64,000 nt of DNA from contig NW_021628359.1 of assembly GCF_900005765.1 (NCBI RefSeq), positions 1 through 64,000 of the forward strand, in the 5' to 3' direction. A program made the position numbers and the translations under genes. This document shows, piece after piece, positions 38,092-51,410 of the stretch. Below the pieces are notes generated by a model. The model searched no databases. It was not told where the DNA came from and saw only the letters and a list, made by a program, of their open reading frames with translations. Positions within the stretch are counted from its first letter, which is position 1, and the number at the start of each line of letters is the position of its first letter. The DNA is from Plasmodium relictum (Eukaryota; Apicomplexa; Aconoidasida; Haemosporida; Plasmodiidae).

Positions 38092-38819
38092 ATATTAGAA
38101 CTGCATTTCTAACTATTCGTTCAAAAAAAAAATTTCTTTTTCATATAGCATTTTAAGTATATAGTCAAGACTTTTATGAGAACTTGAATTTATGTTGCTA
38201 AAATGCTTCATTATATAAAGTATATATATTTTTATATTCAGAAGCCGTATAATATACAATAAATATTTTAAGCAAATATAACTGTAATATCTTTAATAAA
38301 AATATTCCTTCCATATATTTTTATATCTTCTCTTAATAGTTTCATGAAATACATTACTTTCATTTTTATTTTTTTATGATAAAATTTTTCGATTTTCTAA
38401 AAAAAAAATATTCAATAAAATAAATGGTATTCACATAATTATATAAAATATGCATGCTTCATTTTCTAACCTTGAGAATCTATGCAATATTAGTTTGCAT
38501 AAATTATAATTATCTCATATTTGTATTGTTTCAATTTCTAATGTTTTCTAATTTTTGTAAATCCAGAATATTTCAACTAGTATGGTTTTTAAGACTTTCA
38601 AATCTAGAAAACATCATCTCATGATAAATATGTGCATTTAAAAATATTAATGTCCATTTTTATTAACAAGATATAAAAAATGATTAATAATATATCTTAT
38701 TAAAAATAATAAAAGTTTTAAAAACACTATATCTAAATGAAAAATTTTCTAAGATTTCAAAATTTTCATAATCTATAAAATAAAATATAAAATTCTCTTT
38801 TATAATAACAAAATTTTTC
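38092..38819. other. Spacer between LTR and broken invasion gene
   Basis: AT-rich with no frame I can support. It may include decayed 3' sequence of the pseudogene. Confidence 0.4.
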
Positions 38820-40090
38820 TCTTAATTCTTCGTTTAGATCTGAATAATGGAAATCCCTCTTGAATCGAATTTAAACAGGGGAAAGTTCTCTTAAAATGTT
38901 TGTTGAAGAAAAATTCATCTTAAAAGAATTCATCTATAATTTTATAAACATATCAAGACTAGTATGTGCAAAGGTTGACTGTTTCTTAAAATCGTTTTTA
39001 ATATCCATAATGTTTTCAGTCAACAGAGCTAAAAGGTTTTTTACTTTTTTTTCATGAAATTTTGTTTTCTTTATTTCTTGTAATTCAGAAGAATTCAAGA
39101 ACCTATCAATTTGTAGAATAAGAATACTATCTAAATCTTTATCTATTTTATTTTTTGCTTTAAGTAGATAGCATAAAGCAATTTGTCTAAAACGGCAATT
39201 TAATAAAGAGCAACATTTACCTTTACAACATGGATAGTTACACGAAGGTTTATTCCATATAAACCTCAAACAATATTGATATTTTAAACTGTACTGTAAA
39301 TTATCAAAAGCAGTCTTCATCTTTTTTGAACATTCATCTTCATATCCTTTAGCAATTTTTAGACTCTCTCCTACTTTTGATTAGAAATGGAGAAATTCTC
39401 TTTCATACGATTTCTTCTTTTTTAAGTCTTCTTCTAGCAATAGTAAATTAAAAAATATTTTTCTCATTTCATCTTTTGTTTTACTATGGAAATTTAAAGT
39501 TTGTAATGAACAACTATGAAAATCCCAGATATATTTTTTAGTTGTATGTGTAAAAAATTTTTAATTTCTATTATCATCTTTAGTAATGAAAAAGTCACCA
39601 AGATAAATAAAAGAAAGTGATGTAATGAAATAAATTTTTATATTGCCTTTACAATTTGTCATCAGTTGATAATAAATGTCTAATTTGAATGAAAAAATTT
39701 GTAGTATCATTTAATGCTTCACTTCTTTTATCTTCTTTAATATTGTTTATTTTTTATAAACATGGACTATTTCTTTTTATATTTACAAAGTATGATAGTT
39801 TCTCAATAAAATCAGAATTTAGATTTACAGATGATATATTTTTAAATAAATATAATTTTTTTTTCGTCTTCATTTTCTAAGCTATATATTTTTCTGTCAT
39901 ATTTATTTTCTTTTTGAAAATTGGAAATTTGAAAATTTCCCTTTTTCTTCTTTTCATGTTATATAAAAGAATTGTCTTCTAGTTTTTTTATTTTTTTTAA
40001 ACCTAAATCATATGACAAATTATTTGCTTTCGATTTAAATTTGTCTGATGATCCTTCAAATTTTATTTCATAGCTTGATCCTTTACATAT
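38820..40090 (-). pseudogene. Broken RH5/RBL-like invasion ligand (tentative)
   Basis: On the minus strand one frame runs from 39710 to 38934 (about 258 codons) with two internal stops (39561-39563 and 39381-39383). Coding-like sequence continues upstream to about 40090 in shifted frames (SEALNDTTNFFIQIRHLLS; KFEGSSDKFKSKANNLSYD) and downstream past the last stop. The protein is helical, Lys/Leu-rich and Cys-containing (ECSKKMKTAFDNL; CLRFIWNKPSC; YLLKAKNKIDKDLDS). From memory of PfRH5 I see weak collinear matches: a NF...LS segment, a GNIKIYFI-type segment, a Cys pair before a long helix, then K-[SN]-K-x-x-x-K-D-L. RH5 lies beside CyRPA in P. falciparum, and CyRPA is 14.5 kb away here. The identification is an inference and the repeats of Cys (PCCKGKCC) are unlike RH5. 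The last 128 codons (38934-39320) are open, but two upstream stops in the same frame argue against an independent gene. Confidence 0.45.
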
Positions 40091-40464
40091 TTATATATAC
40101 ATAAATATAAAAAGAAAAAAAATTGAATTTCTAATAGAATAAGAAAGATATGTATCTATTAAAAATTGTATGAAAATTGAAAACTAAAAGTATACATATG
40201 TATTACATTAAAAAAAAAAGTAAATAGAAGAATCCAACAAATCCAAATTTTTCTTCTATTCATATTAAAAGTAACATAAATTTAATTTTTTTTTCCAAAA
40301 TTTAAATACAATATATGATATTTTATTTATAAAATTGTATTTATTTTTTGCATAGATAAAAATCGATTAATTTTTTTCTCTTTTTTTTTAAAGATGCATT
40401 TGCTATATAATTCCATCTATTCCATATCGTAATAAATATTTTACTATAAATATAAAATTACATA

Positions 40465-40517
<53 letters not shown>

Positions 40518-40649
40518 ACAATATATGATACTATATAAATTGTATTTGTTCCCTATTACTTAGAGTTTACACGAAAGAGGTAAAAACGCAACAATAAAGA
40601 GAAAAAAAAGAAGAAAAAAAGAAAAAAAAAAGTATGTAAACACAAGAAT

Positions 40650-40686
<37 letters not shown>

Positions 40687-43600
40687 GCAAAAAAGGGTAA
40701 TATATATTATACCATCTTAAAATATCAAGAAAAGTAATTAAAAAATTTGTATGCAAAAGAAGATTATATAATTAACTCTTTAAGATTTACAACAAAAATA
40801 AAGAAAATTTATTTTTTCCTTATTAATATATAAATTCACAACTTAAAACATTGAGCATATGGATGAGTATATAAATAATATGCAAATAAAGTTAAAAGAA
40901 GAAAATATTAAACATTTTATTGGTAATAGGTATTTAAATTAACAAAAATTATGTATATATATAATGTATTTATTAGCTTTAAATAAAGTATTCTTAATCT
41001 TGAGAAATGAACTTACAAAACTGCAATAAATTTTATCTCTTAAAAAGATATATCAAACAATTTCTAATTTTTTGAAAAAAAAAAAGCTATATAAGAGAAC
41101 TCTTTTTGTTGAAAGATTCAATAAAGATAGTTTATAAGAATTTTGTTTAGTTTTTTTTTTTTTTAATCTATTTACTAGCATATAAATAATAAAGTATCAA
41201 AAAGATAATTTGAATCATATAACCATTATCTTTATTTATATTAGTGATATAGTTTTTTTTATTATAATATTTAATGTTATTTTAATTTTATCACAATTTT
41301 TTTTATTTTTTTTTATTACTCAAGATATCTTTCGTATAACGTAAAATTACAGTTTCTATACTTGTTTTAATTACTAATATTTTAGCACATTACCATTTCA
41401 TAATTATGCTTTTTTATAACTGCCGTTTAAATACTTTTGTTAGATATTAAGCTAGAAATTACATATAAAGCAAATATGTCTCTACAAAATTTTTTATTAT
41501 AGTGGTACTTTTGTTATAAATAAGTTCCATACAATTAAATTATGTAATATAAAATAAATAATTTAATTCATTTAACAATCATAAATCTTTTAATAAAAAT
41601 ATTTTAACTATGTGTTATTATTATTTTTAAGGTATTAACTATTTTACACGAAATTTTTTATCTTATTTAACGAAAGTTTATCCTTATTTTTATTAAAGCT
41701 TAAATCTTCAATATAAAAACTATTAATTATATATAAATTAATTTTAATTACAAATTTATAATTCATAAAAATAAATTTTATCTCCGTTGTAAATATAAAA
41801 AATTATATTTGTAAGTTAAAATTTTTTTTTTTATTTAAAGTAATTTTTTTATCTAAGTTTTTTAGATATTTTGTTAGATTCTTTAAATGTATAGCTAGAA
41901 TTTTACACTGTTTTACTAATTTAGGAGTTGAAAAAGGATTAACAATACCTTTTATTAATCATTGAGTGAATCGATATAATTATCAAAGATATTTATTTAA
42001 TATTATATGCCATATATATATTATTACAATGAAATTATATTGGTATATAAATGTTATTTTTTATTTTTCACAAAAAATTATATAAGGAATTTTCTTTTTT
42101 TTTTTAATTTTTAAATTTTAAGAATGCCATCTCCAAGTTATTTTCAAAACGAGTAACAATTCAAGCATCCTCATCATTACCATATCTGCATATAAAAACT
42201 GCATTATTTATATATTTTCATATATGTAATTTTTTGTTATTTTTATCGTGATATACTATCAATTACGAAAAATTATTATTGTGCACTAAATTTACATATC
42301 AATTTTTTTATTATTGATAAATGTTAATTATTTCATCATTCCGTATTATGAATAACATGATTTTTACTATAATAACAACGTTAAATCAATCTTTAATATT
42401 TTTATTATATTATTTTATATGTCATAACATTTATTTTTTCAGAAATAATGAATTGCCTCACACTTAAGATTTATATTTCAAATGTTTTTATTTTTATTAA
42501 AATTCATATATCCAATTATTAAATGTAGTTAATAATTATATCATCATTAAATTAAATATCTTATATTTTGCATCAAGGAGATTCTATTATCATTACTATT
42601 GCATATCTTTTTCCTATATTTAAAATTTTCCTATTTTATTTTTAACTTCTTATTTCTATAAATTTTTTTTTATTAATGTATCCATTATTTTTCTTTTTAA
42701 TTTCTTTATAAAATTTTTGACTGTTTCCCTTTTAATATATTTTAAATTAATTACTTTAGTTTATTTTCAATTTTTTTGTAATTTTACTTTTTTTATATTT
42801 TTATTTAAATAAATATAATTGTTTCTAATTAGTTTGCATAGATTCTTATCTTCTTTATGAATCATTATTATTTTTATAAGTTATAATTTGATTTTTTACT
42901 CTTTCTATAAATAATTATATAAAGTAAGCTAATGGTCCACTTAATTATTATCACGGAACTTACTACTTTTAATATAATAATATTGGATATATTAACTTAT
43001 ACTAAATGGATAAATATATTTATTTATAAATTATTTTTTATAATATTTCATTCTTTATAATATTGAAGCATATTTATTGATTACCAATATTTCATTAGAA
43101 AATTTTACTATTTTTTTTCTTCACTTTCGAGAAAAAAGAAAAAAAAAAAAAAATTATGATGAAAAAAAATTCATTTTCTCAATAAAAATTATTTATTTTT
43201 TTTTTTTTATAGCTGTGAGATAATATATTCATCTATATTATTAAAGTATTCCTTAAAACACCTAGAGTATATAGCAATTTATTTTATGTGCTTTTAAGAA
43301 CTAGGCATGTAAATCAAGTTAGTAATGCCTTTTATTAGAAATATCCAAGAAATAAGTAACATTTTTGTAATTTCAGTTTTTTTTTCCAACTTTATTATAG
43401 TTCTAAAATATGAGATTTTTATTAATTTTATATATTATATTTATTTTTATTCCCTCTTAATTTCAACTTCCATATTATCATTTATAATGAAATATGCTCC
43501 TAAGCATATTTTTTATTCTTATTTAATTTATTCATATTACTAAGGTTCAATTTTGCAATACTCCATTTTTCTTAACACATCTTTCTATATAATTATAAAA

Positions 43601-44590
43601 CTATGTTACATTCTTTTAATTTTAATTTTTTTCATTAAATATATAACTATAATTGAAATTCCTTATAATTTTATTTCATCGTTGTAATATAGTTATCATT
43701 AATAATATTAATAAAATATGCATAATAATAAAACTTATATCTATTATTTTAACATTTAGAATGCATGATAGATAATCAATGCTCATATAATTATAACTTA
43801 AATTATATTATTATTTTCACAACCATAATATTAAATATAAAATTATTATTATTATATTTATTTATTTATTTTTATTTTAAGTAATTCAATTCTGTATTCT
43901 TATTTAAAAAATATATTATAATATACACTGAAAAATTATTATTCTTTTCATTAATATTTTTTCTTTTTGAGGATTATGTTTTATAGATATAGATTATAGG
44001 TGAGCACAAATAAAAAAATTAAATGTTTGAATAATTCTAAATAAATTTCTTAAATTTTTCTGTTTGCTAATCTATTTATATTTTTATATCTAGAAACAAA
44101 TTTTAAATATATCCAAAATATTCTTTATAGTGAAAAATCTTTGAGGTATATATTTATAATTCTTTTAAAATATTATAATATAATTGAAATAAAGTATTGA
44201 TATACTTCTAAAATATTTATGCATAAACTATAAAAATACATTAAAAAGTCTCTACCTTTATAATTACTAAACTTTACTATATAAACAAAAAGAAATTACT
44301 AATATAAAAATTTTTTTATAATTTAAATTTTTATAATACATTCAATTTTAGTTATATGAAAATACAATTTTTATATGAAGTCTTTAAAGTAAAAATAATG
44401 TAAACGTAAATTTTTAGAAAAACCTTTTCATTTATACTTTATCATTGTTTTTCTATATAATTTTATAATATTAACCTTTTTATTTTATTTTTTTTTTAAG
44501 TAATAATATTATCTAAAAATAACTGTAGTGCTTTAAATGTACTATATAATAAACAACCTTTTACTAAAATAATTTCTCCATGCTTAGTAG
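40091..44590. other. Long AT-rich stretch, no supported gene
   Basis: AT microsatellites lie at 40470-40513 and 40650-40683, with many homopolymers. A solitary B-type hairpin is at 41936-41960 (GGATTAACAATACCTTTTAT) and a remnant near 43315-43340. Open stretches such as 40556-40756 and 43325-43543 are Ile/Phe/Tyr-rich and unsupported. The segment starting at 40091 would hold the 5' end of the broken gene. Confidence 0.45.
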
Positions 44591-44797
44591 ATGCATATAG
44601 ATCAAGATACTCATAAAACAAGTTATCATTGTGGAATTCGTAAGAACAATGAAAATTTAGAACACTTCTTTTATTTTCTTTTTTTTTCCAATTTGATTAG
44701 TTTTAATATCTTATATTTCAAAAATTTATCACATACCTCAATTTTGTTTTGTCTTCCACATATGGTTTATTGGATTAGAATTATTTACAAAAAATAA
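44591..44797 (+). CDS. Doubtful orphan exon
   Basis: A 68-codon frame starts MHIDQDTHKTSYHCGIRKNN and then has a hydrophobic stretch (about residues 27-43), which resembles the first exon of an exported protein with a recessed signal. No convincing donor, second exon or PEXEL was found downstream. It could be a gene remnant or chance. Confidence 0.2.
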   Translation: MHIDQDTHKTSYHCGIRKNNENLEHFFYFLFFSNLISFNILYFKNLSHTSILFCLPHMVYWIRIIYKK

Positions 44798-47700
44798 ATG
44801 GTAATACATAAAAAAAAGAATAATTAATGAATAATAGCACAAAGAAAAGTGTAAAAAATAAAATAGAAACAAACAAAAAAATAAAAATATAGAGAAATCA
44901 ACTTTACTAATTTATTTCAAAATTATAGTATTATATATATAAAGGTGAAATACGAAAAAAAATATTTTTTATACCATAACATGCAATTTTGATTATTTAA
45001 TCTCTTAATTTATATTAATATCTTATTAATATTATAAGAAATTTTTTTTTTCAGTGATTTTTAATTTTTTCTGTTCTTCATAAAGAATATACATATTAAA
45101 ATGACATCTCATTTACGTGTTCAAGTGAAAATGTTATCTCACTATGTACAAGCGTAGCATAACTCTTTCTATATTCCAATACATAAAATTTTAAAAAAGA
45201 ATATTATGGTTATTATAATATGTGTTATAATTATAACTAAAGTTATCTTCATAATCTAGAATATTAATGTTATGAGGATTAAAATTTTTTAATATTTCTA
45301 TAATCATTGTAAAGAATATTTTTTTAATGTTTCCATAATTACAAATACTATTTTTTTCTTAATAATAAACAAGAAAGTGTTAATTATAATAATAAAAACA
45401 ATACACTTATTATAATTCTTATTATTAAAGTAATTCAATTGATATTCTGTAAAATTATATGATATATATATTATCCTCATATTTGTACCCAGTACTGTAA
45501 TGAAATCCATTTTATTTTACTTTTTATTATATTGCAAAAAATTTAGTATAATAAAATATTCCATAATATTGAATAACATATAGAATAAAATATCTTTTTA
45601 AAATTACATAGTATATATCTATAAATTGGATTTACATATTATTTTTTGAAGATACCACTCTAAAAATTAAAAAAATAATATATTTTTACTGATATACGTA
45701 AAAATATAAATATATTTTTTTTTTTCATTAAAATGTATAATAATATGTATATGTATTTTTACGGTAATTTAATAAATAATTGTTTTTATATATTGCATTA
45801 TCATATTAAAGAAACTTAAACCATAATTACTGATCGAAATGAAAAAAAAAAAATGAGAAAATAGATAATAATCATATTCTTCTACTAGTTACTGATATTT
45901 CATTTTCATATAAAATAAAAAAAAATTTATTAAAGTAATATTTGTTAAAATTATTTTTATTTAAATAATTAAAAATTTTTGAATGATTTTATTTATTTAT
46001 AGATACAATATTTTCATATATATAATTGTTGGGATACATACACAATAAATTTTTGTTAATTTACATAGATCATATATATTCAAATTTAAGTTTAACTCCA
46101 AAGAAAAAAACATTTTTTTATAAATAATTGAAACATGTTCATGCTTTTTCTTTAAAATTTTTATAAGATTTTTATTATATATTCACGTCTGCAAAATTAT
46201 AATATTTAAATTATACATACTTTATGAATTATAATATGTAAGTATATAATTTTACGTATTTACCTAAAATCATAAATATAATATGTGATGATAAAAAAAG
46301 AATAAAATATGAAGTATTCTTCACTAAAATAATAAAGATATAAATAAATAAAATAAGATAAAATATAATAAAAATATTCTTATAAATTTTTTTTCATTAG
46401 CAAAAAAAATTACTTTTAATTTTAAAAAAATTCAACTTTTTTAATTCGTTATAAAGAAATTTTTCGCAAATTGGTTTATTCATTAACATATTAAAAATTT
46501 TTATAATTAATTCATAAATTTAATTATATATTTAATTATTATAAGCATACTTACTCTATCTGTGCTAATATATCATAAAACATATGCTTTACATAATATG
46601 AAAACGCAATAACTTTGATAAAAAATGTTACTCTCCAATATTTTTATTCTCCATAGCTGGGCTAAGAATGCTATTATTAATTTTTTTAAATATAATAATC
46701 AGTAAAATAAATGTAATATAAAAAGTTAACCATACACGTATAATATTTAAGAGATTATATTAATAGCTATCTAAAAATAAAAGTGTATCTATAAAAAAAA
46801 AATATATATTCACTCCTTTTATTTTTTTTTTTTGTTACACTATGTTAATAATTGTATTTTCTTTTTTTTTAAATTGTTTTCTTTATATGGAAAATTATTT
46901 TTTTTTATGAAAAGAAAATATATTTATTCCGTAGATAATAATAAATTCATAGAGGAGAAATTAATTTATATATAGTCAAGGATTTTATAATTGGAATAAA
47001 ATTTTTAATAGAAATATGGAAATTTTTTTATTAAATTATATAAATATCTCTTACAAAATAGTTATAGATAACAAAAATATTAATAATTTTTTAATTAAAT
47101 ATTTGGAAATATGAAATAAAGTATTTATTTCGTCATATGTGATGAAACTATATAAATCATGCATATTCGTTACTGAAGTATTTTTATAATAAATAATATT
47201 AGTAGAGACTATTTTTCATTCTCTTTTTTAAATATGTTGATCAGTATTCAACAAAACTCTTTTAACAGGCAACTAATAGATTACGTAATATTGCTGATTG
47301 TGATACCTTAAAAGGTAAAAATACTTTTATTGACTAAGAAGTCATTTATCTAATTTAATAAAAAAATTTTATTTTTATTAAAACTTAAATCTTCATCACA
47401 AAAACCTTTGACAATGTATAAGGTAATCTTTATTTTCTTATAATTAATGATACCCCGTATATATAGATTCTCAAATAAAAAAAATTTACATAAAAAAAAA
47501 ATTAACTCTCAATAAAAAAAGAATGAAACTTTTCTATCAAAAAAATAAAAAAACAGAAACAATTTTATTCTTTTTTTGTTTATAATCGTACAATAATGTT
47601 TTTATCTAGTCGTTAAAACATTCTTTTAATAATGTGCATGTGTTGATAGTTCTTTATATTATATTTATAATAATAATTCTGGTATTTAAAAAAGTAAATA

Positions 47701-47949
47701 ATTCTCTTCATTAGTTGCTCATACCTTTTTGGCATACAACCATGAATATTAGCATAATTATATTTTCTTCACATTCAATTTGCAGTCTAATATTTTTAAT
47801 TAATAAAAATGTAAATCAATGTTCCTTAAAAATTAAAGCACAATAATCTGCTGATATAACAATCAAAATTAAAACCATTTAAATTTAATATATAAAATTA
47901 AATCAAACTCCTTCAAATCATATAGAATAAAAGTTTAACACTATAGTGT
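44798..47949. other. AT-rich stretch, no gene seen
   Basis: No frame or motif that I can support. The 45304-45510 minus frame is an Ile/Tyr/Asn run. Weak LTR-like traces occur near 46730-46760 and 47240-47285 (ACAGGCAACTAATAGA). Confidence 0.45.
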
Positions 47950-48265
47950 TGATTAATAAATAAATATGTTAACCTTTTTAAAAATGAAAAGTAACTGTGT
48001 ACAAACAGAATAAAAAGTATCTATTAGGATTAGCTACTTTATTATGAAAAAAAAATGTTGTATAAATTTTTTTAACAGAAAAAATAAAATATATTTTCTG
48101 TGTAATAAGTTTTCTTTTAAGTATAAATTTTGTTTCAAATTTTTTATTATATGATTTGTTAATTTTACAAAATTGTTTCTCTGTTTTAGTTAATTACATT
48201 TTAATTAACATTAAATATTATTTTTTAAATAAAAGTAAAAATAATTTAAAGAAAATAAGTAGATA
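47950..48265 (+). repeat. LTR, subfamily 3, 3' truncated
   Basis: It starts TGATTAATAAATAAATATG with hairpin B (47951-47974), then TTTTTAAAAATGAAAAGTAA and the same body as 29570-29932, and stops before hairpin A where retrotransposon coding sequence begins. Confidence 0.5.
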
Positions 48266-48269
48266 TTGG

Positions 48270-49602
48270 TTATTTCAACAATTTTTTTTAATTCATTAAA
48301 TATATAAGATTATTTTTCATTTCATATAAATTTTTTTTTTCCTAGTTAATAGTGAAATCAATCTAAAGTTCAATTTTGAAAATTTTTTAATATAATTTCT
48401 ATAATAATTAGAAGCTCCTAAAAAATCATTATAATTTCCTCTTTGACTTTGGTCTCTACTTTAACAACTATTTTAATTTTATCCTGTGAAGATCCCATTT
48501 CTTTACAGTTTATTACTTACCTTAAATAAGTTATAGATATTTTGAAAAATTCACATTTTTTTATATTTATCCCTAAAATATTATCAATATACATTTTAGA
48601 TACTCCTCTTAATATTTAAAAATATTCAATTGTAGCTTTTCTAAAAATAATTATGGTATCAATATATACAATTATGTAATTCTCTTGAATTACTTCATTA
48701 AAGATTTTTTTTATGATTCTTTAAAACTTTGTGAGAATTGTTTTTAGATAGAAGGATAATACATTAAAAACAAACATTTCATGTTTAGAAACTTTAAATC
48801 CTATATATAATGTTTTCTATTATCTTCCAATTCAATATAGAAAAATCAGTTTTTAAGACTTATTCTTGAAAACCATTTAGTGCAATAAAAAATTTGAAAT
48901 ATGTGCTTCTATGTAAAATAAAATATAGATAATCTAATATATATTTATTTAAATAACAATAATGAATGGTAACTCTTCAGATATCATCCTTTTTTCTAAT
49001 ACAATAAATGAAGTTTATGCAATACTGTTGACTTATTACGTTTAAATATAACATTTCATCGATCTTACAATGCAACTCCATTAACATTTCTTCACTCCAC
49101 AACCTATGAATACACTTCAGAGATTTTTCCCTGTATTTATATAAAAACTTCATTCTTATTTGTTATTAAGATATTTATATTCCACCAGAGTGATGACATG
49201 AAATTGAGCTTTTTCATAATTTATCTTTATCCTCTGAGGAATTAAATCTGTTTTATCAATAATTTTTTGAATTAATTTACTAGATCCTTTATTTCCCTTT
49301 TTTCTTGAATTTTTAGTTCCGTTAAACATATATAATTTTAATAATTTTTCATAATTAAAAAAATATTCTAGTTTATTCATGGCAATATATATCTTCAGTA
49401 TAAGTGCTTTCATTGTATTTAATATAGAAAATCTTGTATTGGCCTGTTTATTTGTATATTTCATACTCAATACTATTTCTTTAGACGTTCTTTTTTCCTC
49501 ACCGTTAATATAAACTAAACTTTAATTGGAGAAACTTCCAAATTAGGTTTTATTCATAATTCTTTTGAGGAGGTTGCAAATATGATACATAGTTTTTCTC
49601 CT
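48270..49602 (-). pseudogene. Ty3/gypsy reverse transcriptase remnant
   Basis: Minus-strand coding runs from about 49560 down. The linker frame (49156-49470) reads KQANTRFSILNTMKALILK and DKTDLIPQRIKINYEKAQFH. After a frameshift comes the RT start: HCKIDEMLYLNVISQQ, then RKKDDI, a stop, RVTIHYCYLNK, matching the family pattern for a conserved KKD...W-R-x-x-x-D-Y-R-x-L-N block. Further on, EVIQENYIIVYIDTIIIF has the catalytic Y-x-D-D box changed to Y-I-D-T (48655-48666), followed by LGINIKKCEFFK. Several stops and frameshifts occur. The upstream part of the element lies beyond an inserted X repeat. It is inactive. Confidence 0.7.
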
Positions 49603-50079
49603 ATTGGTTAAAGAATAAAATCATTGCCCCCAATATGCGGTTTTAAGTTATTCCTTAATAAAACTTATTTATGCATGTGTATGATTGATTATATAGAACT
49701 AACCAATTAATAAGACAAAAATTTTTTTTGTCTCACCTAGGAGTGCGTTGCATGAAATAGCTAAAGTACTAGCACTGTGACCAACTTAATGTATCTAATA
49801 AAGGTTTCCTTTTTAAGATACGTCTCAGTTACAATTATATTAATATCTTTTCATTTTTTTCTTTTTTTTTTGAGAGAGGAATTAATGAGAAAAGAACGGC
49901 AAGTGGATTGCGTCAATTAAATTTTTAACTTATTATAGACTTTAGTTTTAAAAAGTAATTTCATTTTGTATTTATAGAAATTTTAATACCAAATTATAAA
50001 GGAGTTCCGAAATTTGTACTTTATTAACTTGGATATTCATCACTTTTATTAAAGTTGTTGAATAACCAATTAATAAATT
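49603..50079 (+). repeat. LTR-like subfamily X inserted within a retrotransposon
   Basis: A 477-bp copy from TTGGTTAAAGAATAAAATC to ACCAATTAATAAATTA, opposite in sense to the element it splits. The terminal hairpin (50021-50079) pairs TTGGATATTC with an altered arm GAATAACCAA. Minus-strand protease lies on one side and the RT linker on the other. Confidence 0.6.
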
Positions 50080-51410
50080 ACCTATATCTAATAAAATATG
50101 TAATGTTTTTTCATTAATTTCAACTATTTTATTTGTATTTATATAAAATCCTGTAATTTTTTTCAGGGATCTGTACTTTATTAACAGATGATAAAACTTT
50201 TTGTATTTTTTACTTTTTTTTTTTACTCTTAATTTCTTTTTCATCTGCATCAATTTTACGAACCCTGTTAACTCTAATATTTTTTTTAGCCAATTCATCA
50301 TTACTTTTTTGTGTTTCATTAATATGATATCTATCCTTAGCTTTATCTTTTTATTTTTCTAAACGATTTAGCTGCTGACTTATATAATTTTGCATTAAAC
50401 CATGTTTCTAAATGTTAGTATCATTTTTTGGACTTTTTGAAATCGATGTCATGTCTTTTATATGTTATTATATTTATTGTTTCATTTTTCTTATTTCTTA
50501 AAACTTTATCTCGATATAAATATACCAAATGATAAATAATATTACGATTGTCACATCTCTTTTTTCAATGTATGCAATCTCTTTTCAAATTCCCTCTTTT
50601 ACCATAACCTTAATATATATTGGATAATAGTATCTTGCTATTTTTCATCTCTTTATCGTTCTCCATACCTACGTTATATACTTCTACTTATCCTAATCCA
50701 TCATTCACAGTGATTGTATATTCTATTTCTCTTGTAGATTTCACAGAATTCTTTAAGGTTTCATTCATTGGTATGTTTACAAGAGTTCGTAATCATACAG
50801 AGCTTGGAATACGCCTTTTGAGTATCCTTCATGGATATAGAGTAGTTAGATTACTGTTTATTTATGCATATGCAACATTTTGCATATATTATACAATCCG
50901 TAATAAAATAATCCTCAGCCTTATATACATTATATTTCTCTTTTTTGTTAATGTATTTTATCATTAGTTTAAATTTTTTTGCTTCATTATTAAAAAGGGA
51001 CTTTCGAAATGTAATTTGTAGTTGTAACATATTGGTTATATTATTATCCAGTGTTAATTTTTCTAATTATTTACTGTGAGTAGGGGATATCACACATTCA
51101 AGTGTCATACAGGTCTCTCTTCTGTATAATCCTTGCATTTTTACTTTATTATAGAAATCTATAAATCATTTAAAATAATATCTTAAGGATATTTCGTTAA
51201 ATTTAGATAGTCCTTCAGGTATATTGACTTCGGTAACATCCTTGCCTTTCTTTATGTTAAAAGCATAGGATTTTTTGAACTGTTTTGTATCTTTGAATAT
51301 ATCCAATATAATTTCGTTATTTCTTCATTCAGTTTGTATTACTAATTCAATGGGGTTTAGCTTGCATAGGTTTCAATAACCCCTATTACTGCTACTTATT
51401 GTTTCATTCA
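50080..51410 (-). pseudogene. Ty3/gypsy gag and protease remnant
   Basis: On the minus strand, gag sequence near 51400-51180 reads KSYAFNIKKGKDVTEVNIP. Near 50910-50850 EDYFITDCIIYAKC matches DTFINDCTIYTKS of the gag copy at 61440-62160. A knuckle near 50515-50560 reads CDNRNIIYHLVYLY, that is C-x2-R-x4-H-x4-Y. The protease (about 50085-50145) reads VEINEKTLHILLDIGN, with the catalytic triad D-I-G. The frame is then broken by the X repeat. It is the 5' half of the element whose RT lies at 48270-49602. Confidence 0.65.

Noticed and set aside
38934..39320. 128-codon minus-strand frame as an independent gene
   Set aside because: The same frame continues upstream as coding-like protein across two stops, so it is better read as the 3' part of a larger pseudogene.
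39689..39880. 63-codon plus-strand frame
   Set aside because: Antisense to the RH5/RBL-like pseudogene.
1185..50079. X repeats as non-autonomous DNA transposons (MITEs) because of their terminal hairpin
   Set aside because: The inverted termini do not extend over both ends. The TG...CA ends and 5-bp duplication at 25374-25919 fit an LTR better, though this is not proven.
50620..50967. 115-codon plus-strand frame with hydrophobic stretches
   Set aside because: Antisense to gag, whose minus-strand reading matches two other gag copies in the window.
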